From: Shewanella salipaludis
Lineage (GTDB): Bacteria; Pseudomonadota; Gammaproteobacteria; Enterobacterales; Shewanellaceae
Assembly: GCF_012911865.1 (NCBI RefSeq)
Contig: NZ_JAAXYH010000010.1
Span: 62,001-126,000, forward strand
Reading direction: 5' to 3'
Length of the DNA stretch: 64,000 nucleotides
Below, in pieces: positions 55,469-64,000 of the stretch. The notes under the pieces were generated by a model, which saw only the letters and a program-made list of their open reading frames with translations, was not told the DNA's origin and ran no database searches. Position numbers and translations under genes: made by a program. Numbering within the stretch: position 1 is the first letter of the stretch; each line of letters opens with the position of its first letter.

Positions 55469-55491
55469 GCTTGCGCTCGGCTTGCGCAAGC
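55469..55491 (+). terminator. Possible terminator after norR
   Basis: GCTTGCGC-N7-GCGCAAGC, a perfect 8-bp stem 26 nt after the norR stop, with no T run. Weak. Confidence 0.4.
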
Positions 55492-55626
55492 ACGCCACAG
55501 GCACCAGCATGCAAACGAGAGCTGGGGATGAGTCTCTGGCCTGTCAGCTGTCAGGCCGGAGCCCACGCCAGCCGATGAGCGGCAAGCTTACTGCCATGGC
55601 TAGAGCGGTGCCCCAACGGCAGGCGG

Positions 55627-56385
55627 CTAAAATTCCGTCAGCAGATGCCAACGTCTCTGGGCATCCACTGACAGCACTAATAGTCTGATATTGAAGTAAT
55701 TACCACCGTAGACATGGTCGCGCATCACGAGCAGCACATCTTCAACACCATCACTATTCGTATCCCCGCGACCGACAATTTCAACCTCCTGATAGCCACT
55801 CTCATGGTAATAGCTGGCTTTAGCCGTGGATTGAGATTCATATCTAGTGATTGGCGTAATATCCGACCAATACTTCAATTCGGGATCTTCAGCACTTCTC
55901 CGCGACTCTTCCACAGATATTTGCAGCGCAAGTGCCTTGGGCCACTGTTTTGACGCAGCATCACTGAGTATTGGATCCGGCAAATAACTCGATTCAGAAT
56001 TTTCGGCTGTCATCAACAGACGAATGGCTTCACACATGACCTTAAATTCCAGATAGGCATTCATCTCACTTGCCGCGGTTGTGCGGGTCGCATCATCCAC
56101 TCGTTCGAAGTAATCCCGACAAGAAGAGAACACAGATTCTCCAACCTTCGTCTGGCTAACTTTTAGCTCAGCGTACCAGGGCGCAGCTATGAGTTGTTGG
56201 AGATCCTCTAGATTATGCAGCTCGACCGGCGACGCCAACAACGCCGGCATAATAAACCCAGTATCCCAGCTCACAGGAATACTGTCCGTAGCCTTATTCA
56301 AGACGATAGCAGCGACGCTCAGGCCTCCCATAAGACACAGGAAAAGGCCCATCATAAAGAAAGGCTTGATCAACTTGGTATTCAT
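55627..56385 (-). CDS. Membrane-anchored periplasmic protein, possible immunity partner of the lysozyme
   Basis: A 252-aa protein with an N-terminal membrane anchor or uncleaved signal (PFFMMGLFLCLMGGLSVAAIVLN) and a periplasmic domain with two cysteines. The C-terminal part has GRGDTNSDGVEDVLLVMRD, an EF-hand-like DxNxDGxxD loop. The gene follows the lysozyme gene directly: the lysozyme stop overlaps an upstream ATG (56403), and the SD GGAG favours ATG 56385. Anchored periplasmic proteins downstream of muramidases are often immunity proteins; this is inference. Confidence 0.7.
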   Translation of the reverse strand: MNTKLIKPFFMMGLFLCLMGGLSVAAIVLNKATDSIPVSWDTGFIMPALLASPVELHNLEDLQQLIAAPWYAELKVSQTKVGESVFSSCRDYFERVDDATRTTAASEMNAYLEFKVMCEAIRLLMTAENSESSYLPDPILSDAASKQWPKALALQISVEESRRSAEDPELKYWSDITPITRYESQSTAKASYYHESGYQEVEIVGRGDTNSDGVEDVLLVMRDHVYGGNYFNIRLLVLSVDAQRRWHLLTEF

Positions 56386-56399
56386 AGTAGCTCCACCGC

Positions 56400-56993
56400 T
56401 CATGGTTTGGCCAAGGTCTGACTCCGGGAATCAGCCGCGGCTTTCTCGAACAAATCTTTGACGTATTTATTTCGTTCAAATGAGATAGGAGACTTTCTGT
56501 TAGACTCTTTTGCCGCCGTCGTCCAATCCTTGGTTTTGACTGCTTGCTTAAGCCCAGGCCACATATTGTTCAAATCCGTCATGCCAACGTTGAAAATAAT
56601 ATCAAACAGGGCGAGTTTGACCTCAGCTGGATAGGTTGGAAAATCAGGAAATATCCTTCTTAATTCGCCTTCGAAGCTATCTATATGTTTATCTGTCAGG
56701 CTATTTATGTCTGCATCCGCCAGTTTAAGCTTCACATGCTGCTTATAAAAAACGGCCAACCTGTTTGCCGGTTGTTTTTTAACAGCTTCATAGTCGGCGC
56801 TAACTTCATCCTGAGATGCCGGCAGGTTAGTGCCGGTCTTAAAGTTCAGCATCTGAGCGCTGGCGGGATCTTTCAGGAGATGCCCTACTCCCACGGTAAC
56901 CAAACCTTTTGAATCCAAGTACATATGGCTAACTTTCCCTTCGTACTTTTCCATTCTAGCTCGCAAGGTCGCTTTTTCTGCTGCTGAAATCAT
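56400..56993 (-). CDS. Lysozyme-like muramidase (T4/GH24-type)
   Basis: The 197-aa product has the T4-lysozyme-type catalytic start: KYEGKVSHMYLDSKGLVTVGVGHLL, with Glu18 in the catalytic position and the YxDSxGxxTxGxGHL block, and the C-terminal LALFDIIFNVGMTDLNNMWPGLKQAVKTKDWTTAA resembling FNxG...WPxxxxA of GH24. There is no signal peptide. No phage structural genes are near, so it is either a prophage relic or an effector exported by another route such as type VI secretion. SD AAGGAA. Confidence 0.82.
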   Translation of the reverse strand: MISAAEKATLRARMEKYEGKVSHMYLDSKGLVTVGVGHLLKDPASAQMLNFKTGTNLPASQDEVSADYEAVKKQPANRLAVFYKQHVKLKLADADINSLTDKHIDSFEGELRRIFPDFPTYPAEVKLALFDIIFNVGMTDLNNMWPGLKQAVKTKDWTTAAKESNRKSPISFERNKYVKDLFEKAAADSRSQTLAKP

Positions 56994-57232
56994 GACGCAA
57001 TTCCTTTTGCTTTCTATTAATCCGGGCTGCCAAGATAGTTAACCACTGCCGGGGCAAATCCCTATCCTGAGTTTTGTTCCTATCATGACAGGAAACACGA
57101 GGCAGGCACAACACAACTTGAGAGCCAAACAAATACCAGAGGCCGGTCCCCTTGCTGGCCTCCCGCCATGCTGTTAGTCTGGCCCTTGGAATTAAACGAG
57201 CGTTTTAACTCAGTTTTAACTAAGGTCTAACT

Positions 57233-57670
57233 ATGGAAAAGTTTCTCGCGAGCCATGCTCTGGTCACAGAAATCCCGGTCGCCTGGGGTGAGATGGATGC
57301 CCTGCAACACGTCAATAACGTAGTGTATTTCCGCTACTTCGAGACGGCCAGGATCGATTTTTTCAACCGTCTGTACCCGCTGGATGCCATGTATGAGTCC
57401 GGCATAGGCCCTGTCATCAGTGAGAACCAGGCCAGATACAAGCGCCCCGTCACCTTCCCCGATAGCTTATTGGTCAGCGTCGGTATCGGCGATATCCACA
57501 ACGACAGATTCACCATGCACTACCAGGTCTTCAGCAAGGCGCAGCAGGCCATTACCACCACGGGGTCATCCGTGGCCGTGATGTTCAACTTCAAGACGGG
57601 TAAGAAGGCCGAACTGCCGGCGGCACTGCTCGAGATACTGAGGCAACACCAAGATAATATTCCACTATAA
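57233..57670 (+). CDS. 4HBT-type acyl-CoA thioesterase
   Basis: A 145-aa hotdog-fold thioesterase: VTEIPVAWGEMDALQHVNNVVYFRYFETARIDFF has the family WGEMDxxxHVNNxxYFRYFExAR, where the Asp is catalytic, and ARYKRPVTFPDSLLVSVGIGDI follows. It hydrolyses acyl-CoA; chain preference unknown. Monocistronic by appearance. Confidence 0.92.
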   Translation: MEKFLASHALVTEIPVAWGEMDALQHVNNVVYFRYFETARIDFFNRLYPLDAMYESGIGPVISENQARYKRPVTFPDSLLVSVGIGDIHNDRFTMHYQVFSKAQQAITTTGSSVAVMFNFKTGKKAELPAALLEILRQHQDNIPL

Positions 57671-57885
57671 TCAACTTGTTACCCATGCAGTCGTCAGTGT
57701 AATATAGGGCTGGCATGCTGCCGGGTTAGCTTCAAGCAAACGACCCGAACAGGTATGACCAAGCTCGAACAAACAGGAAAGGAGCCGTGACTTTCCCGGT
57801 ATGGCATTAACGTCGGCAAACTTGCCGATATCAATGCTGATCTAAGGGTTAAGGCATGGTGCCGCAGATGAACTAAGGAAGGAAA

Positions 57886-58164
57886 ATGGAAACTGTAGAA
57901 GTCAATTGGTCCAACGCGACTCGGGTATGGTGGAGTTTCTTTTGGCGCGCTACACTCTTTGGCGCCATTGGCGGTGCCATTTTAGGTGCCATCATGGGCG
58001 TGATTGCCGTCTTGGTTGGCGGAAACCCGGATGACGCCGCCGTTGCGGGAGGCATTGCCGGCTATCTGGTGGCAATCCCTGTCTCTATCTGGTGCATCAA
58101 ATTCATTCTCAATAAATCTTTCAAAGGTTACCGGGTTTGCCTGCTCAAGGACCCGGATGCCTAG
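57886..58164 (+). CDS. Small membrane protein, 92 aa
   Basis: A 92-aa protein with two glycine-rich membrane helices (ATLFGAIGGAILGAIMGVIAVLVGG and AAVAGGIAGYLVAIPVSIWCIKFIL) between a Trp-rich N-terminus (NWSNATRVWWSFFWR) and a short basic tail. AGGAAGGAAA in front of the ATG is a strong SD. Resembles small conserved Shewanella membrane proteins; function unknown. Confidence 0.8.
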   Translation: METVEVNWSNATRVWWSFFWRATLFGAIGGAILGAIMGVIAVLVGGNPDDAAVAGGIAGYLVAIPVSIWCIKFILNKSFKGYRVCLLKDPDA

Positions 58165-58285
58165 GATTTAAGATGGCTGCCGTGCCGGCGTTGAACTATG
58201 CCGGTAGTTCTGCCAACAATAGACCACTATCAACCCTCTCATAGCGCCATTTCCCCGAGCGACACCAACAACATAGCGAGGCACC

Positions 58286-58717
58286 ATGATGCAAGACTTG
58301 CGGATATCCACAGACAAGACAGAGCTGGATCTGGCGTTAATCCACGCCTTCCTCTCGGGCTCCAGCAGCTGGGCCAAGGGCATTCCCCTGGCTGTGGTGC
58401 AAAAGTCCATCGAACATTCGCTCTGCTTCGGCGGCTTCGTCGACGGTGCTCAGGTGGCGTTCGCCCGGGTAATCACAGACTATGCCACCTTCGCCAATCT
58501 GGTGGATGTCTTCGTGCTGGCGGAGCATAGGGGAAAAGGTTACAGCAAGGCCCTGATGGAGGCGGTATTCACCCATCCCCAACTTCAGGGGCTGCGGCGC
58601 TTCACCCTCGCCACGGGGGATGCCCATGACCTCTATGCCAGGTATGGCTTCACCTCACCCTTATTCCCTCAATCTCTGATGGAGCGCTATTTCCCGGCTA
58701 TCTACCAAGCTGTCTGA
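58286..58717 (+). CDS. GNAT-family N-acetyltransferase
   Basis: The 143-aa protein has the compact GNAT fold: CFGGFVDGAQVAFARVITDYATFANLVDVFVLAEHRGKGYSKALMEAVF, where HRGKGYSKAL is the acetyl-CoA loop, then RFTLATGDAHDLYARYGFTSP. This pattern (YxxYGF after ATxDAHxLY) is common in a widespread subgroup of unknown substrate. SD GAGG. Tandem ATGs at 58286 and 58289. Confidence 0.92.
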   Translation: MMQDLRISTDKTELDLALIHAFLSGSSSWAKGIPLAVVQKSIEHSLCFGGFVDGAQVAFARVITDYATFANLVDVFVLAEHRGKGYSKALMEAVFTHPQLQGLRRFTLATGDAHDLYARYGFTSPLFPQSLMERYFPAIYQAV

Positions 58718-58741
58718 GCGCCTTGCGGCGGCATCCAGCTG

Positions 58742-59149
58742 CTACTCCGAGTGCAACAGGCGGCCGAGCAGCCCGCGTATGTCTGCCGGGATCGCCTGGC
58801 TCTTATCGACGGCATAGTCGTAATGCACCAGCGAGGTCTTGGCTTCGGCGGTTTTCTTGCCCTGTTGCCAGCAGCTCTGGCCGACCTCGAAGCTGCTGTT
58901 GCCTATGCGGCTGATCCAGGTCTTCACTGTCACAGGCTTACCGTAGAAGGTGGGGGCCGTGTAGGCTATGGTGAAGCCGGCAACGATAAGATTCCATTGG
59001 TTCAGATCCAGCTCTGGATTGAAGATCTCGAAGATGGGCTCGCGGGCCGCCTCGAACCAGACAGGAATGACAGTGTTGTTGATATGGCCCAGGCCATCGG
59101 TCTCATTGAATCTTGGCTGTATGTCCAGGCTCAGGGTATTTTCAAACAT
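58742..59149 (-). CDS. 4HBT-type acyl-CoA thioesterase
   Basis: A second hotdog thioesterase, 135 aa: LSLDIQPRFNETDGLGHINNTVIPVWFEAAREPIFEIF has the family RxxxTDxxGHINNxxxxxxFExAR block, and YTAPTFYGKPVTVKTWISRIGNSSFEVGQSC follows. It is not a close copy of the one at 57233. It is 217 bp from the acyl-CoA ligase gene on the same strand, a loose functional match. Confidence 0.92.
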   Translation of the reverse strand: MFENTLSLDIQPRFNETDGLGHINNTVIPVWFEAAREPIFEIFNPELDLNQWNLIVAGFTIAYTAPTFYGKPVTVKTWISRIGNSSFEVGQSCWQQGKKTAEAKTSLVHYDYAVDKSQAIPADIRGLLGRLLHSE

Positions 59150-59300
59150 CTAGGCTTCCTATCGGCTTGTTGAGTCCGTCAGATTAACGGTAAAAGCCAC
59201 TGACTTCAAAGGGAATGACGTAAAACAGCCGCGGCGGCGCGGCAAGCGGGATCCCATATGACGGGGGACGCCATTGGCGTCCCCCGTTGCCCTTGAGTTC

Positions 59301-59368
59301 ACTGCCATCCTGGGTTAACTGCCATCCTGGGTTAACTGCCATCCTGGGTTAACTGCCAGACTGGGTTA
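59301..59368. repeat. Four tandem 17-bp repeats over the end of the acyl-CoA ligase gene
   Basis: ACTGCCATCCTGGGTTA is repeated four times (starts 59301, 59318, 59335, 59352; the last copy has two changes), with a fifth partial copy inside the gene. On the minus strand each unit carries GGCAGTTAA, the end of the ligase gene with its TAA stop. The array looks like slippage copying of the gene's 3' end. Confidence 0.9.
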
Positions 59369-61159
59369 ACTGCCATACATGGCATTAATTTCCCGGGTGT
59401 ATTTATGGTAGATCATCTTGCGCTTCAGTTTCAGCGTCGGGGTGATGAGTCCGGCCTCCATGGAGAAAGCCTCAGGCAGCAGGGTAAATTTCTTGATCTG
59501 CTCGAAGCCTGCCAGGTCCTGTTGCAGGTGCAGCAGCCTTTGTTCGAAGTGCATTATGACCTGATTGTGACGCAGCAGTTCCAGGGTAGAACCATACTTG
59601 AGCCCCTGTTCCTGGGCCCAGACTTCCAGCGCCTCGAAGGCCGGGACTATCAGGGCGGTCACATAGTTACGGGCATCGGCGATCACTGCCACTTGCTCTA
59701 TGAAGGGACAACAACCTACCTTGCCTTCGACCCTTTGCGGCGCGATATACTTGCCGTTGGACGTCTTCATCAACTCCTTGATGCGATCTGTGATGTAGAG
59801 GTTGCCTTGCTCGTCCAGACGCCCGGCATCGCCGGTTTTCAGCCAGCCATCCTCGAACGCGGCGGCGGTATCCTGCGGACGCTTGTAATAGCCCTGCATT
59901 ATGGTATCGCCGCGCACCAAGATCTCATTGTCCTGTCCCAGCTTGAGCTCGACCGCCGGCAGCACCTGACCGTTGGAGCCGGCGACCCTGTTGTTCAGGG
60001 TGTTGCAGCTGACGGTGGCCGTGGTTTCCGTCATCCCGTAGCCGCAGAGCACGGGCACTTCTATGGCATGAAAGAAGCGGCCAACCTTGGTATCCAGGGC
60101 AGCACCGCCACAGGGCATGAACTTGAGTCGTCCGCCCAGTGCCTGTTGCAGTTTGCTGAACACCAGGCGCTGGGCCAGGCGCCGCTGCAGGGCGAGTCCG
60201 AATCCCATGCCGGCACGTCCCTGGCTCGCCTCGAAATAGCGCTCACCGACCCCCAGGGCCCAGGCAAACAGGGCCCGTTTGGCCTTGGAAGAACGGGACA
60301 CCTTGTCCTGCACTGCACTGTAGACCTTCTCCAGGAACCTGGGCACCACACACAAGTTATGTGGCCGCACCTCGGCTATCGCTTCCTTGACCCTGGCGGT
60401 GTCACTCAGATAGACGTTGCGACCGCCACGGCACAGGACATAGAAACTCCAGCTGCGCTCGAACACATGGCTCAGCGGCAGGAAGGCCAGCGACACGTCG
60501 CCCGGGGTGAAGGCCAGCTTGTCGTCATGCTGGGGCACGGTCGCGGCGAAGTTGCGCTGACTCAGCATCACCCCCTTGGGATCGCCCGTGGTGCCCGAGG
60601 TGTAGATCAGGGTCAAGAGGTCGTCCAGGCTGAGCTGCGCCAGGCGTTGCTCGAGTTCATCACCCGTCCCGGCAGCCGGAGGGGCTGACAGGAGACTGTC
60701 CAGATGCAGATGCCTGTCATCCACCAGCGCCACCCGGGCGTCGAACACCAGAATATGTTCGACACTGGGGCATAGGGCCTGCAGCTCACGGGCCATGGCG
60801 TATTGTTCGGCGTCACCCACTATGAGCAGTTTGGCCTCGGCATCCTTGACTATGTAGGCGGCCTGTTCCAGTGTGCTGGTCGGGTATATGGGTACCACCA
60901 CGGCTCTGGCCTTCAGCAGGCCGACATCGGCGCAGGTCCACTGGGGGCAATTTTCCGACAGAATCACCGCCCTGTCCTGCACCTGCAGGCCCATGTCTAT
61001 CGCCCAACGGGCGATGCGACCGCTGATCTCGTCGAATGACTGCCAACTGACCTGCTGCCAGGGGGCCGACATTTCGAAGCCCTCCAGGGCGATGGCGGCG
61101 GGTGACTCGGCGCTTCTCTGCTGCAGGAGTCGAATTAGGTGGTACTGTTCGAGGGACAT
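59366..61159 (-). CDS. Long-chain acyl-CoA synthetase-like AMP-dependent ligase
   Basis: The 597-aa enzyme activates a carboxylic acid with ATP and CoA. It has the adenylate-forming signature LIYTSGTTGDPKGVMLSQRN, VLCGYGMTETTATVS (A5), GWLKTGDAGRLDEQGNLYITDRIKELMKTSNGKYIAPQRVE (A7-A8 with catalytic loop), and the cap region of bacterial ACSL-like proteins. Fatty acid is the likely substrate. The stop codon lies in a 17-bp tandem repeat. Confidence 0.93.
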   Translation of the reverse strand: MSLEQYHLIRLLQQRSAESPAAIALEGFEMSAPWQQVSWQSFDEISGRIARWAIDMGLQVQDRAVILSENCPQWTCADVGLLKARAVVVPIYPTSTLEQAAYIVKDAEAKLLIVGDAEQYAMARELQALCPSVEHILVFDARVALVDDRHLHLDSLLSAPPAAGTGDELEQRLAQLSLDDLLTLIYTSGTTGDPKGVMLSQRNFAATVPQHDDKLAFTPGDVSLAFLPLSHVFERSWSFYVLCRGGRNVYLSDTARVKEAIAEVRPHNLCVVPRFLEKVYSAVQDKVSRSSKAKRALFAWALGVGERYFEASQGRAGMGFGLALQRRLAQRLVFSKLQQALGGRLKFMPCGGAALDTKVGRFFHAIEVPVLCGYGMTETTATVSCNTLNNRVAGSNGQVLPAVELKLGQDNEILVRGDTIMQGYYKRPQDTAAAFEDGWLKTGDAGRLDEQGNLYITDRIKELMKTSNGKYIAPQRVEGKVGCCPFIEQVAVIADARNYVTALIVPAFEALEVWAQEQGLKYGSTLELLRHNQVIMHFEQRLLHLQQDLAGFEQIKKFTLLPEAFSMEAGLITPTLKLKRKMIYHKYTREINAMYGS

Positions 61160-61416
61160 AATTTTCTCGTTCTTAGCTTACAGCTGTGCCGTTTTGGACG
61201 CATTTTACCCTAACTCATGGCGGATAATAAGAGTTTTTGCTCTAACCCGGCACCGACGCCTCCGCCGGGCCGAGTGCGACAGGGGAAAACCGCCAGGCGG
61301 GTCCACTCAGGTGCGAGTTGACATCCACCCCAGTGGGCATTAGCCTCTACAACTGATTAAACTACTGATAGAATTGCAAAATAATTCATTTCACCATAGA
61401 TTCAAGGGGATGGGAC

Positions 61417-62991
61417 ATGCACCCGAGCCAGTCAGCCAACGTCAGCAAGGCGTACCTCTTATCCCGATGTCGCCTGGGGGCCATCGGTCTCTTCGCCCTG
61501 CTGTCGGCCCAAGCATTGGTCTTAGCGCCTCTGGCCTGGGCAGAGGCAACAGCGACGGGCACCGAAACCGGGGACGCCAGCTGCTATGTCGAGGGCCTGG
61601 CCGACAGGCTGAAGTGTGGCTTCATCACTGTGGCCGAGAACCCGGATAAGCCGGCCGGGCGACAGATAGACATACATTATGCCGTGTTGCCAGCGATCAA
61701 GCAGAGTCATCCTGGGGAAGCCCTGCTGGCCATCGCCGGCGGCCCTGGACAGTCGGCGATCGACAATGCCGCCAACTTCGACCGCATCTTCACCAAGGTG
61801 CGCCAACAGCGAGACATACTGCTGATAGATCAGCGCGGCACGGGCAGATCCCATCCACTCAACTGCGACTCGGATCCGACACTCGAACCCCTGGCACTGG
61901 ACGACACGGCGCTGAACATAGGCGCAGAGGCCGGCCGTTGCCTGGCCAAGCTGGACGCAGATGTCACCCAATACGGCAGCCTGCAGGCGCTGGCCGACTT
62001 CGAACTCGTGCGCCGCAAGCTGGGCTATGACAAGCTGCACCTGTACGGGATTTCCTACGGCACCCGCATGGCACAGCTCTATATGCGCCGCTATCCGGAG
62101 CATCTGGCCAGCGTCACTCTGGACGGCGTAGTGCCCATGCAGCAGAGCGTGCTCGCCATCGCCGGCGCCATAGACAGGGCCTTCGAGCTGTTGCTGCGAG
62201 ACTGTCGTGAGACCCGCGCCTGTCAGGCCCAGTTCCCGGCCCTGGCAGACGATCTCACCCTGGTCGAAACCCGCCTGGCCAAGGCGCCCAACCTGAGCCA
62301 GAGCCGGGATCCGCTCACGGGCGAGCCGACGCCACTGACCATGACCCTGGGCAAGTTCCTCGGGGCCATCCGCATGGCCTTGTACATGCCCAACACCCGC
62401 GCCCTCTTGCCCCATGCGATACATGAGGCGGCCAGGGAAAATTATCAGCCGATACTCGGCCTGTATGCCCTGACGCTGGACGGTGCCGGTATGGCCATGG
62501 GCATGCATGCCTCTGTGGTGTGCGGCGAAGACATGCAGCGCCTGACCCCGGCACTCAAAGCCAGGACCCGGGCGTCCCGTATCGGGCGCGACATGTTGGA
62601 CGGCCTAGGCCAGACCTGCGCCGTGTGGCGAGTCCCGGCCGCAAGTGCCGACTTCGCCGAGCCCATCGCCAGCGATCTGCCGACCCTGGTGTTATCCGGC
62701 GAGCTGGATCCCGCCACCCCGCCGAGCTGGGGTGAACTGGCGCTGGCAAGACTCACCCACGCCAAACACTTCATCGCCCCCCATGCCACCCATGGGGTGG
62801 CCTTTCAGTCCTGCGGCAATAACCTGGTCGCCCAGTTGGTGGAATCCGCCTCCCTCGAGGATCTCGACCCCGACTGCCTGAGCAAGGACGTGCGCCGCAG
62901 CTTCTACCTCAATGCCAGCACGGTCGAGACGATTCCGGCCAGCGCCGGCAAACAAACGGCGGCGGCCGCCCCCGCCAAGGAGCAACCATGA
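61417..62991 (+). CDS. Secreted alpha/beta hydrolase (TAP/tripeptidyl aminopeptidase-like)
   Basis: The 524-aa protein has a signal peptide (RLGAIGLFALLSAQALVLAPLAWA) and an alpha/beta hydrolase fold: IAGGPGQSAID (oxyanion HGGPG-like), ILLIDQRGTGRSHPLNCD, the nucleophile elbow LYGISYGTRMAQLYMRRYPE (GISYG), and a TAP-like C-terminal domain with LVLSGELDPATPP (acid) and HATHGVAFQSC (His). Likely a periplasmic or secreted peptidase. AAGGGGATGG SD. Its stop overlaps the next start (ATGA). Confidence 0.9.
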   Translation: MHPSQSANVSKAYLLSRCRLGAIGLFALLSAQALVLAPLAWAEATATGTETGDASCYVEGLADRLKCGFITVAENPDKPAGRQIDIHYAVLPAIKQSHPGEALLAIAGGPGQSAIDNAANFDRIFTKVRQQRDILLIDQRGTGRSHPLNCDSDPTLEPLALDDTALNIGAEAGRCLAKLDADVTQYGSLQALADFELVRRKLGYDKLHLYGISYGTRMAQLYMRRYPEHLASVTLDGVVPMQQSVLAIAGAIDRAFELLLRDCRETRACQAQFPALADDLTLVETRLAKAPNLSQSRDPLTGEPTPLTMTLGKFLGAIRMALYMPNTRALLPHAIHEAARENYQPILGLYALTLDGAGMAMGMHASVVCGEDMQRLTPALKARTRASRIGRDMLDGLGQTCAVWRVPAASADFAEPIASDLPTLVLSGELDPATPPSWGELALARLTHAKHFIAPHATHGVAFQSCGNNLVAQLVESASLEDLDPDCLSKDVRRSFYLNASTVETIPASAGKQTAAAAPAKEQP

Positions 62992-63722
62992 TCCGGGTAT
63001 CCAACTTAACCAAGCATATAGGCGAGGTACAGGCATTGGCCGATCTCAGCTTCGACGCCGCCAATGGCCAGATCACCGGCCTGCTCGGTCCCAACGGCGC
63101 CGGCAAGACCACCTGCCTGCGCACCCTGTTCGGCCTCCTGACCCCGGACAGCGGCACTGCCGAGATCGACGGCATAGACGTGGCCAAGGATCCCCTGGGA
63201 GCCAAGCAACAACTGGGGTTATTTCCGGATCCCTTCGGCCTCTATGAACGCCTGACACCCAGGGAGTACATAAGTTATTTCGCCGAGCTCAGCGGCATGG
63301 GCCGCGCCGAGGCCAGGGACGCCACCGCCAGGGTGATCACCAGGCTGCACCTGCAGGATATCGCCGACCGGCGCTGCAAGGGCTTCTCCCAGGGGCAGAG
63401 AATGAAGACGGCGCTGGCCCAGGCCATAGTCCACCAGCCGAGCAACATAATACTGGATGAGCCCACCCGCGGCCTGGATGTGATGAGCACCCGCTTGCTG
63501 CGCGACATATTGAAAGACCTGAGGGATCAGGGGCATTGCGTGCTCTTCTCCAGCCATGTGATGCAGGAGGTCGCCGCCCTGTGCGATAAGGTGATCGTCA
63601 TGGCCGGCGGCAAGGTGGTGGCCGTCGGCAGCCCGGCGGCGTTATGCCGGCAAACGGGTAAAGACTCGCTCGAGGAAGCTTTCATCCAGCTGATAGGCAC
63701 GGACGAGGGCATAGCGGCATGA
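62988..63722 (+). CDS. ABC exporter ATP-binding protein, NatA-like
   Basis: A 244-aa ABC ATPase: LLGPNGAGKTTCLRTLFGLL (Walker A), LGLFPDPFGLYERLTPREYI (Q-loop region, with Leu-Phe in place of a canonical Gln context), CKGFSQGQRMKTALAQAI (signature variant FSQGQ), NIILDEPTRGLDVM (Walker B) and LFSSHVMQEV (H-loop). The pattern is that of NatA, the ATPase of Na+ or drug exporters. It overlaps the hydrolase gene by 4 nt and is followed by the permease gene, so the three form an operon. Confidence 0.93.
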   Translation: MIRVSNLTKHIGEVQALADLSFDAANGQITGLLGPNGAGKTTCLRTLFGLLTPDSGTAEIDGIDVAKDPLGAKQQLGLFPDPFGLYERLTPREYISYFAELSGMGRAEARDATARVITRLHLQDIADRRCKGFSQGQRMKTALAQAIVHQPSNIILDEPTRGLDVMSTRLLRDILKDLRDQGHCVLFSSHVMQEVAALCDKVIVMAGGKVVAVGSPAALCRQTGKDSLEEAFIQLIGTDEGIAA

Positions 63723-63801
63723 TGCATGAGTCGCTGCGTCCTGGAGGACATAAGGCAGCCCCAAGCTTTCACAGACCTGGTACAAACGAAGGAATTACAG
63801 C

Positions 63802-64000
63802 ATGTTGAGTAAGTTATTGACCCTGGTGCGCAAGGAATTGCTGGATGCCGCGCGGGACAAACGCTCTGTGATGGCCGGCCTCTATTACGCCATAGGCACG
63901 CCACTTGTGATGTGTGCCCTGTTCATGGTGCTGATAGCCCAGCTCGCCAGCCCGGAAGATCTGGACATCAAGATAAGCAACGCCGACAGGGCGCCGGATC
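63802..64000 (+). CDS. ABC exporter permease, NatB-like (partial, continues past right edge)
   Basis: The first 66 codons are visible: MLSKLLTLVRKELLDAARDKR, then SVMAGLYYAIGTPLVMCALFMVLIA as the first membrane helix and a polar stretch (SPEDLDIKISNADRAP) that starts the extracytoplasmic domain typical for NatB/ABC-2 permeases. SD GAAGGA. Partner of the preceding ATPase. Confidence 0.88.
   Translation, partial: MLSKLLTLVRKELLDAARDKRSVMAGLYYAIGTPLVMCALFMVLIAQLASPEDLDIKISNADRAPD

Overview
The window is chromosomal DNA of a gammaproteobacterium, most likely a Shewanella. The call rests on gene content: an OsmC-YcaO fusion protein, a ubiT/ubiU/ubiV set, a PsrA-type box in front of an ETF-quinone oxidoreductase gene, a NorR/NnrS nitric-oxide unit, hutUH/hutC/hutI, and an mtnC homologue with the DTAGT motif that I associate with Shewanella. 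Most genes are GC-rich. A few stretches (about 32.76-33.65 kb, 35.96-39.1 kb, 43.5-44.0 kb) are clearly AT-rich and look acquired.

Layout. 0-2.3 kb: moaA-moaC-moaD-moaE (molybdopterin synthesis, minus strand, moaE cut by the edge). 2.3-9.5 kb: ETF-QO, a chemotaxis receptor, a YiiM-type MOSC protein, a PfkB kinase, an acetyltransferase and a 68-aa protein. 9.5-25.5 kb: rlmF, a FliL-like protein, ubiC, a secreted M6 metalloprotease with a small partner, a GH63-type glycosidase, MarC, a His-rich ZIP-like membrane protein, a TANGO2/NRDE protein, an NTF2-like protein, an acyltransferase, a YbdG-type MscS channel and small secreted proteins. 25.5-31.2 kb: a MliC remnant and the histidine-utilisation genes hutH, hutU, hutC and hutI.

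31.2-44.0 kb is the accessory part. It holds a repeat-rich zone (31.25-34.5 kb), a methyltransferase preceded by a structured leader RNA with a strong promoter, a small ORF and two terminators, and then the AT-rich operon sce7726-sce7725-HEPN/RES (35.99-38.87 kb). This operon is my best candidate for an undescribed, probably anti-phage, system: a PD-(D/E)XK-like protein, an uncharacterised protein and a putative NAD-consuming RES enzyme. Two AT-rich inserts (a lipoprotein gene and this operon) share the same left boundary sequence and end on the right in the same ~340-bp structured element, so they look like cargo of one cassette-like mobile family. The OsmC-YcaO gene follows, then a canonical Xre-RES toxin-antitoxin pair.

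44-64 kb: a DUF885 lipoprotein, a membrane protein, Hsp20, ubiT divergent from ubiUV (oxygen-independent ubiquinone synthesis), mtnC, NnrS and a partner gene behind a sigma54 promoter with two NorR sites, norR, a lysozyme with a membrane-anchored partner (possible effector-immunity pair), two 4HBT thioesterases, an acyl-CoA ligase, a secreted alpha/beta hydrolase and the start of an ABC exporter operon cut by the right edge.
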